NCBI RefSeq assembly: GCF_905171775.1
Contig: NC_053489.1
Location: 388,738,849 to 388,802,848, forward strand
DNA from: Rana temporaria
Taxonomy: Eukaryota; Chordata; Amphibia; Anura; Ranidae
Length of the DNA: 64,000 bases
Direction: 5' to 3'
A program made the translations under genes and the position numbers. A model generated the notes under the pieces. That model was not told where the DNA came from. It was given only the letters and a program-made list of their open reading frames with translations, and did not search any database. How positions within the stretch are numbered: the first letter of the stretch is position 1; each line of letters begins with the position of its first letter. Shown here in pieces: positions 56,529 to 64,000 of this stretch.

Positions 56529-57039
56529 TTTAAAATACTGACCAGACCTGCAGTGAATCATCAAATATTATAAAGACTTTGGGCACACTCTACAGAAAAC
56601 TTCTATATACAATATAGATTAGCAAACAGTGACATACCTTGAGGAGCAGGACATGAAGAAGTCAGCCTCGGGAAGAGCAAACTGGGGATGTTATAAAATC
56701 ACATTCTAATTCACTTTTATATACAAGCAGCACCCAGTGGCAGGAAGGGAGAAGTGCACGTCTAAAGGGAAGCCAGGGGTGCTGTACATTTTAAAACACT
56801 GGGAAGGGAAGCAGTACTGTCACTGGCTGCGTGCCGCTGATGATTTTCAGCCTGATTTGTGGGCAGCACAGGGGCTTAACGGGCACATGGGACTGACTAG
56901 CATATGCTGGGCAGGAGCATATTATTCCAATATCCCATACCGCCTACTTACATCACTAATTAAATACTGATAAGAAAAGGGTGGGGTTTGGAAGTTTGTG
57001 GGACTTTACATGAGGAAATTACAAAGGCATTAGCTCCAT

Positions 57040-58760
<1,721 letters not shown>

Positions 58761-59087
58761 ATTTTGTTGTGTACCCTGCTGGGTCGTTTGTGTGCTGTAT
58801 TCAATTGTGTCTGTCTTGGATATTATGGGATGTGTGCGTTTGCTGTGAGGAGGTGTTCCTCAAACAGCTCTCCCTGCTGATTGGACAGTCTACCCCACCC
58901 AGAATGAAAAGGGGGATTGTCCAGCTTATTACCCGTGTTTCAATATGCAGTTCTTGGTCAGCAACCAAAACGAGTACTGCCTAGTTTGTGGTTGCAAGTG
59001 GTAGGGAAGATCTGATATCTATATCCAGACTGGGAGGAAGCAGTATATGATGAAAGCCCCTTAAGTGGAGTGTGGGATGTTTCGTTA
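58761..59087. other. Unassigned sequence
   Basis: Contains TCCCTGCTGATTGGACAGTC (a CCAAT-like context) and no credible frame. It abuts the Tc1 remnant. Confidence 0.3.
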
Positions 59088-60704
59088 CAGAACCAATTGC
59101 CTTCAGAAGTCACCTAATTAGTAAATCGAGTCCACCTGTGTGTAATATAATGTCAGTATAAATACAGCTGTTCTGTGAAGTCCTTAGAGGTTTGTTAGAG
59201 AACCTTAGTGAACAAACAGCATCATGAAGGCAAAGGAACACACCAAACAGATCAGGGATAGAGTTGTGAAGAAGTCTAAAAAAAAAAAATCCTAAGCTTT
59301 GAACATCTCAAGGAGCACTGTTCAATTGCTCATCCGAATATGTAAAAAAAGAGTATGGTACAACTGCAAACCTATCAAGACATGGCTGTCCACCTAAACT
59401 GACAGGTCAGGCAAGGAGAGCATCAGAGAAGCAGCCAAGAGGCTCATGGTAACTCTGGAGGAGCTGCAGAGATCCACAGCTCAGTGGTGACTCCACAAAT
59501 CTGGCCTTTACGGAAGAGTGGCAAGAAGAAAGCCATTGTTAAAAGAAAGCCATAAGAAGTCCCATTTGCAGTTTGCGAGAAGCCATGTGGGGGACACAGC
59601 AAACATGTCGAAGAAGGTGCTCTGGACAAAGGAGACCAAAATATAACTTCCTAGCCTAAAAGCAAAACACATTGTGGCAGAAAACTAACATTGCACATCA
59701 CCCTTAACACCCCCCCGCAAGGACAGGGAAACTGGTCAGAGAGTTAATAGGAAGATGGATGGAGCCAAATACAATACAATCTTAGAAGAAAACATGTTAG
59801 AGTCTGCAAAAGACCCGAGACTGGGTTCATCTTCCAGCAGGACCACAACCCTACACATACAGCCAAAGCGACAATGGAATGATTTAGATCAAAGCATATC
59901 ATGTGTAAAGCCTCATACACACGATCAGACTTCAAAGTTTTCCATGGATTTTTGTCCGAAGGGAGTTGGCGGGGCACACCCATAGCATACACACGGCAGG
60001 ACTTTTCTGCAAACTTTCCCAACATCACATGGTTTTTCTGCTCTTTACCATCACCCTTTGGTCAACTTCTGCTATAGTTGGTTGATTTTAACATTGATTC
60101 TGGGCATGACTGTACACAGGATCAGACTTCGCATAATCTGACTTTTGTTGACGAAAAGTTTGTCCGTTTGCAGAGCGAACTTTTGTCCGATGAAAACAGA
60201 AAAAGTTTGTCCGATGGAGTGATTTTTTTGAAAACTTGCTAATTTTGAAGTTTGTTGGCAAAAAGTCTGACCGTGTGTATGGGCCTTTAGAAGGGCCCAA
60301 AGTCCAGACCCAAATCCAATTGCGAATCTGTGGTAAGACTTGAAAATTGCTGTTCACAGAGGCTCTCCATCCAACCTGACAGAGCTTGAGCTATTTGGAA
60401 AATAATTTTACTTGAGTTGCGCAAAGTTGGTAGAGACATCCCCCAAAAAGACTTGCAGCTGTAATTGCGGTAAAACGTGGTTCTACAAAGTATTGAATAC
60501 AAATGCACGCCACACTTTTCAGATATTTGTTTAAAAAAATAAAATAAAAAAAAAGAATTGATCCTTTCATCATTTTCTTTTCACTTCACAATTATGTGCC
60601 ACTTTGTGTTGGTCCATCACATAAAATACTTTTCCATTTTTGATTGTAACATGTCATAATGTGGAAAATCTTAAGGGGTTTAAAAACTTTTCCAAGGCAC
60701 TGTA
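59088..60704 (+). mobile_element. Tc1-like transposon, left end missing, MITE inside
   Basis: The transposase start ATGAAGGCAAAGGAACACAC (59,224), a helix-turn-helix region around AGACATGGCTGTCCACCTAA, then the catalytic part GGTGCTCTGGACAAAGGAGA (first Asp region, degraded) and TTCCAGCAGGACCACAACCC (second Asp). The right terminus is TTTTCCAAGGCACTGTA (60,688-60,704). Stops and shifts throughout. The same family as the fragment at 15.6 kb. Confidence 0.85.
59909..60286. mobile_element. Harbinger-related MITE inside Tc1
   Basis: Ends: AGCCTCATACACACGATCAG and the complement of CTGACCGTGTGTATGGGCCT. Flanked by TAA (59906-59908) and TTA (60287-60289); one base differs, probably by mutation of a TTA duplication. 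Related termini occur at about 3,190 and 18,130. It splits the Tc1 transposase coding sequence. Confidence 0.75.
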
Positions 60705-61175
60705 GTTATATTTGCATCTTCACTTTGACTCCTTAGGAATCACCACCATTACTGCCACTTATTGTTTGTGCTGAAACCTAGATATTACAGAAATCAGTTA
60801 ACACTGTAATTTGGTGTTATTATATTTGGGGTTATATTTGAGATGTGAGGTTTAGACGTAGCGCTTCACTTTTTATATTATATGCAAGGTGGCCATCCTT
60901 TCCATCTTGACTGAGGAGACAGGTCCCACTTTCTGGCTGCTAGACAAATGCCATTTGAAACAACATCAGTCCACGCAGCCTCAAGTGGGAAAACGGTAAT
61001 ATGAGTATTTATGTATTTTGCAGGCAGAGCAGAAGCCATTAATGGTGCCTGTGAGTCAGCCAAGCTCACCGATTTCTCAACTCACATGCAAGTATGGAAA
61101 GTTAAGGTTTTTAGTATACACAGGATTGTACGATGGAGATTCCAGACACAGAATTATGGAGTTCAGGAATACTGG
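60705..61175. other. Unassigned sequence
   Basis: No convincing gene. TTTATGTATTTTGCAG at 61,007-61,022 resembles a splice acceptor, and the following frame is open for about 100 codons, but it runs into a MITE. I do not call an exon. Confidence 0.3.
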
Positions 61176-61312
61176 CATTGATTTACTTAAACTGGAGAGT
61201 GCAAATCTGGTGCAGCTGTGCATGGTAGCCAATAGGCTTCTAAGTTGCTTGTTTAATTACGTTTTTTTTTTTTTTTTTTGTCACTCTCCAGTTTTAGTAA
61301 ATCAACCCCCTA
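61176..61312. mobile_element. Short MITE
   Basis: Inverted ends TTGATTTACTTAAACTGGAG and CTCCAGTTTTAGTAAATCAA enclose 137 bases with a T tract near the right end. Confidence 0.75.
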
Positions 61313-61362
61313 AACTTCATTAGTATGTTGACAGTGAGTGAAACATTAAACCAGATTTAAAT

Positions 61363-61886
61363 AGGGAGCTGCGGTGGCTCAACGCGATTGGCACTGAGCT
61401 GACAAGCCATTCACCTCTGCAGCTAGAGGTTCGGATCCCGGTCTCGGCTTCATGTGAATTGAGTTTGGTGGTCTCAGCCCGGCTCCCGGTGGGTGTGCTA
61501 TGCAAGGTAAGCCTGTGCTAAGTACGCCCACCCCCCTCCCACAAAAACCACCACACCTACACACGCACTCTAAATTGGGTTAACACACGCACTTTGACCA
61601 CGCGGTCTCTAAAAGAGAGGCGAAGGACTAATGGGGCTGGTTGAGCGGGCTAATCCTCTCACTCCCTTATAGGGAGTCCCTCTGCCCCGTTGGGCTTCAA
61701 AGCGGAGCAGGTAGGGCGGGCTGTGTGGGAGGACCCCCTCACACACCCGCCATTGCCACCCGGGGCATGGAGAAAGATGGCAGATTGCCTCTGGGGGAGG
61801 CCTGCCTACTCCCAACTCCTGCAGTCCGGCTCCTCTCTCGAGTACACGCACAAAATACACTTAAAAAAAAAAAAAAGAAAAAAAAA
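61363..61886 (+). mobile_element. tRNA-derived SINE with 11-bp target duplication
   Basis: CAGATTTAAAT occurs at 61352-61362 and 61887-61897. The head contains an A box (GTGGCTCAACGCGATTGG) and a B box (GGTTCGGATCC). The body is GC-rich and the tail is an A-rich run (61,862-61,886). Length 524 bases. RNA polymerase III would transcribe it; retroposition needs a LINE partner. Open frames through it are not genes. Confidence 0.9.
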
Positions 61887-61929
61887 CAGATTTAAATGCA
61901 CTTTTATATAAACACACACACACATACAC

Positions 61930-63442
61930 ACAGTATCTCACGAAAGGGAGTACACCCCTCACATTTTTGTACATATTTTATTAGATCTTTTCATGTGACA
62001 ACACTGAAGAAATTACACCTTGCTACAATGTAAAGTAGCGAGTGTTCAGCTTGTATAACAGTGTAAATATGCTGTGCCCTCAAAATTACTCACATCCATC
62101 AATGTCTAAACTGCTAGCAACAATAGGGAGTACACCCTTAAGTGAAAATGTCCAAATAACCATTTCGCTCCCTGGCGTCATGTGACTCGTTAGCGTTACA
62201 AGGTCTCAGGTGTGAATGGGGAGCAGGTGTGTTACATTTGGTGTGATCACTCTCACTCTCTCATACTGGTCACTGGAACTAAGGATCTGATAAAAAAAAA
62301 GAATTGTTGTTCTACATAAGGATGGCCTAGGCCAGTGATGGCGAACCTTGGCCCTCCAGATGTTTTGGAACTACATTTCCCATGATGCTACACTACGCTG
62401 CAGAGTACATGAGCATCATGGGAAATGTAGTTCCAAAACATCTGGGGTGCCAAGGGTTGCCATAACTGGCCTAGGCTATAAGAAGAATGGCAAGACCCTG
62501 AAACTGAGCTACAGCAAGATGGCCAAGACCATAAAACGGTTTAACAGGACAGGTTCCACTCAGATTAAGCCTTGCCATGGTTGACCACAGAAGTGCACAT
62601 TGCTCAGCGTCATATCCAGAGGTTGTCTTTGGGGAAAAAGACGTACAAGTGCTGCCTGCATTGCTGCAGAGGTTGAAGGGGTATGGGGCAGCCTGTCAGT
62701 GCTCAGACCATACGCTGCATCAAACTGGTCTGCATGGCTGTCATCCCAAAAGGAAACCTCTTCTAAATATGATGCACAAGACAGCCCACAAATTGTCTGC
62801 CAATGACAAGCAGACTAAGGACGTGGATTACTGGAACCATGTCCTGTAGTCCAAGACCAAGATAAACTTATTTGGTTCACTTATCTTTGTACTCCAGGTG
62901 AACAGAACAAAAACAAGTGCGTCTTGCCTACAGTCAAGCATGGTGGTGGGAGTGTCATAGTCTGGGGCTGCATGAGTGCTTCCGGCACTGGGGAGCTACA
63001 GTTCATTGAGAGAACCATGAATGCCAACATGTACTGTGACATACTGAAGCAGAGCGTGATCCCCTCCCTTTGGAGACTGGGCTGCAGGGCAGATTTCCAA
63101 CATGATAACAACCCCAAACACATCGCGAGGATGACCACTACCTTGCTAAAGAAGCTGAGGTAAAAGGTGATGGATTGGCCAAGCAGGTCTCCAGGTAGAA
63201 GAGCGCAAGGTCTCTAACATCCACCAGCTTGGTGAGGTCATCATGGAGGAGTGAACTCCATGCCCAAGAAGGTAAAGGTAGTGCTGAAAAATAATGGTGG
63301 CCACACAAAATATTGAAACTTTGGGCCAATTTGGACATTTTCACTTAAGGGTGTACTCACTTTTGTTGCCAGTACTTTAGAAATGAATGGCTGTCTGTTG
63401 AGTTATTTTGAGGGAACAGCAAGTTTACACCGTTATACAAGG
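61930..63442 (+). mobile_element. Tc1-like transposon with long terminal repeats
   Basis: The left terminal repeat has the direct motifs GGGAGTACACCCCTCACA (outer, 61,945) and GGGAGTACACCCTTAAGTG (inner, 62,128). The right side has the inner part inverted (CACTTAAGGGTGTACTCAC, 63,342) but is cut at 63,442 before the outer end. Transposase fragments: ILKQSVIPSLWRLG, HGGGSVIVWGCMSASGTGEL and FQHDNNPKH (second Asp). The first Asp motif is mutated to a stop. A hairpin MITE has inserted at 62,331. Confidence 0.85.
62331..62473. mobile_element. Hairpin MITE in the Tc1 element
   Basis: GATGTTTTGGAACTACATTT at 62,358 pairs with AAATGTAGTTCCAAAACATC at 62,423, and arms extend to GGCCAGTGATGG/CCATAACTGGCC. 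About 143 bases form an almost perfect hairpin. It resembles hAT-type non-autonomous repeats common in vertebrates. Confidence 0.85.
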
Positions 63443-63738
63443 TAGGGTTGTCCCGATACCACTTTTTTTAGGACCGAGTACAAGTACCGATACTTTTTTT
63501 CATGTACTCGCCGATACCGAATACCGATACTTTTTTTTAAATGCAGCCGTGTGTCTCCCAAATGCAGCCGTGTGTCTCCCAAATTCAGATTTTTGTCTGT
63601 GTCTCCCCCCCCAAATGCAGCTTTGTGTAGGTCTCATCATCTCTATCATAATTTTTTTACCTTAATGGCCAATATTATTGTCACTAACATAAATTTCATA
63701 CTCTATCTTTATTACTAACCTTATTATTATGCTAGTTT
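63443..63738. repeat. Unclassified interspersed repeat
   Basis: It starts TAGGGTTGTCCCGATACCAC and repeats CCGATAC words. AAATGCAGCCGTGTGTCTCC occurs twice in tandem (63,540 and 63,560). The start resembles a hAT-type end. No partner end was found. Confidence 0.45.
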
Positions 63739-63740
63739 AA

Positions 63741-63976
63741 GCCTAGGTTCACACTGCTGCGAATTCAAAATCGCGGTAAAATGCGCGATTTCGGCCGCAA
63801 TTTAATGTAAATCGCGGCCCGAAATCGCAAAAAGTAGTACAGGAACTACTTTTTGAAATCGCAGATGCGGCGTCGCACTGATTAGGACAGTGCCATTGCC
63901 GACAATTGCCGCCGATTTGAGATGCGATTTGACATGTCAAATCGCATCTCAAATCGTACCCAGTGTGAACCAGGGC
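63741..63976. mobile_element. MITE at the window end
   Basis: Inverted ends AGCCTAGGTTCACACTG and CAGTGTGAACCAGGGCT. The interior is rich in AATCGC/GCGATT and contains AGATGCGATTTGACATGTCA followed by its own complement, a strong local palindrome at about 63,918-63,955. Confidence 0.8.
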
Positions 63977-64000
63977 TCCAGGTCATGAAGATTTCTTCCC

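Noticed and set aside
60878..61323. Host exon after the TTTTGCAG acceptor at 61,015
   Set aside because: The frame runs through a MITE and no homologous motif was recognised.

Overview
The window looks like repeat-dominated vertebrate DNA, most likely from a frog (anuran amphibian). I infer this from the mix of elements: DIRS tyrosine-recombinase retrotransposons, L1/Tx1-like and CR1 LINEs, BEL/Pao and Gypsy-type LTRs, PIF/Harbinger and Tc1 DNA transposons, short TTAA-flanked non-autonomous elements and a V-SINE. I found no convincing host protein-coding gene, rRNA, functional tRNA or CRISPR array. One coding remnant at about 1.15-1.94 kb is unassigned. Nearly all coding sequence is decayed transposon protein.

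Layout. 0-7.2 kb: nested hairpins, a 41-bp tandem repeat, the unassigned coding remnant, an ACGAA/TTCGT-rich block with an 80-bp satellite, an LTR with its polypurine tract (4325-5400), and a 29-bp minisatellite with higher-order structure (5.62-7.19 kb). 7.4-15.6 kb: a PIF/Harbinger element with convergent genes (Myb-like accessory protein on +, spliced DDE transposase on -). It is split by a 3.8-kb non-autonomous relative, which itself carries a TTAA element and a hammerhead-bearing repeat. A foldback element sits in the transposase intron. 15.6-19.5 kb: a Tc1 3' half, TTAA-family sequence and tandem dimers. 19.5-27.7 kb: a complete BEL/Pao element with two 797-bp LTRs and a GGGGG target duplication, but a defective pol. 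27.7-29.2 kb: short repeats and a second hammerhead-like fold. 29.25-34.23 kb: a DIRS element on the minus strand. 34.6-37.6 kb: a 5'-truncated L1/Tx1-like LINE with one nonsense codon. 37.6-39.3 kb: a 35-bp minisatellite and a solo LTR. 39.8-55.8 kb: one L1/Tx1-like LINE broken into pieces by four insertions: a hammerhead-bearing repeat, two TTAA elements, and a second DIRS element that contains a CR1 and tRNA-derived repeats. 55.8-64 kb: hAT-like and palindromic repeats, microsatellites, three Tc1/mariner remnants, a tRNA-derived SINE with target duplications, and several MITEs.

The nesting gives a relative chronology. The 39.8-kb LINE is older than everything inside it, and the CR1 is younger than the DIRS element it hit. 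The BEL element is recent by its LTRs. Two TTAA insertions can be removed on paper to restore the interrupted LINE reading frame exactly. The least expected signal is a set of three hammerhead-ribozyme-like folds (9.6, 28.7 and 42.1 kb) with correct three-way topology, in repeats I could not otherwise classify. All assignments come from reading the sequence and from knowledge of families; no database search or folding program was run.
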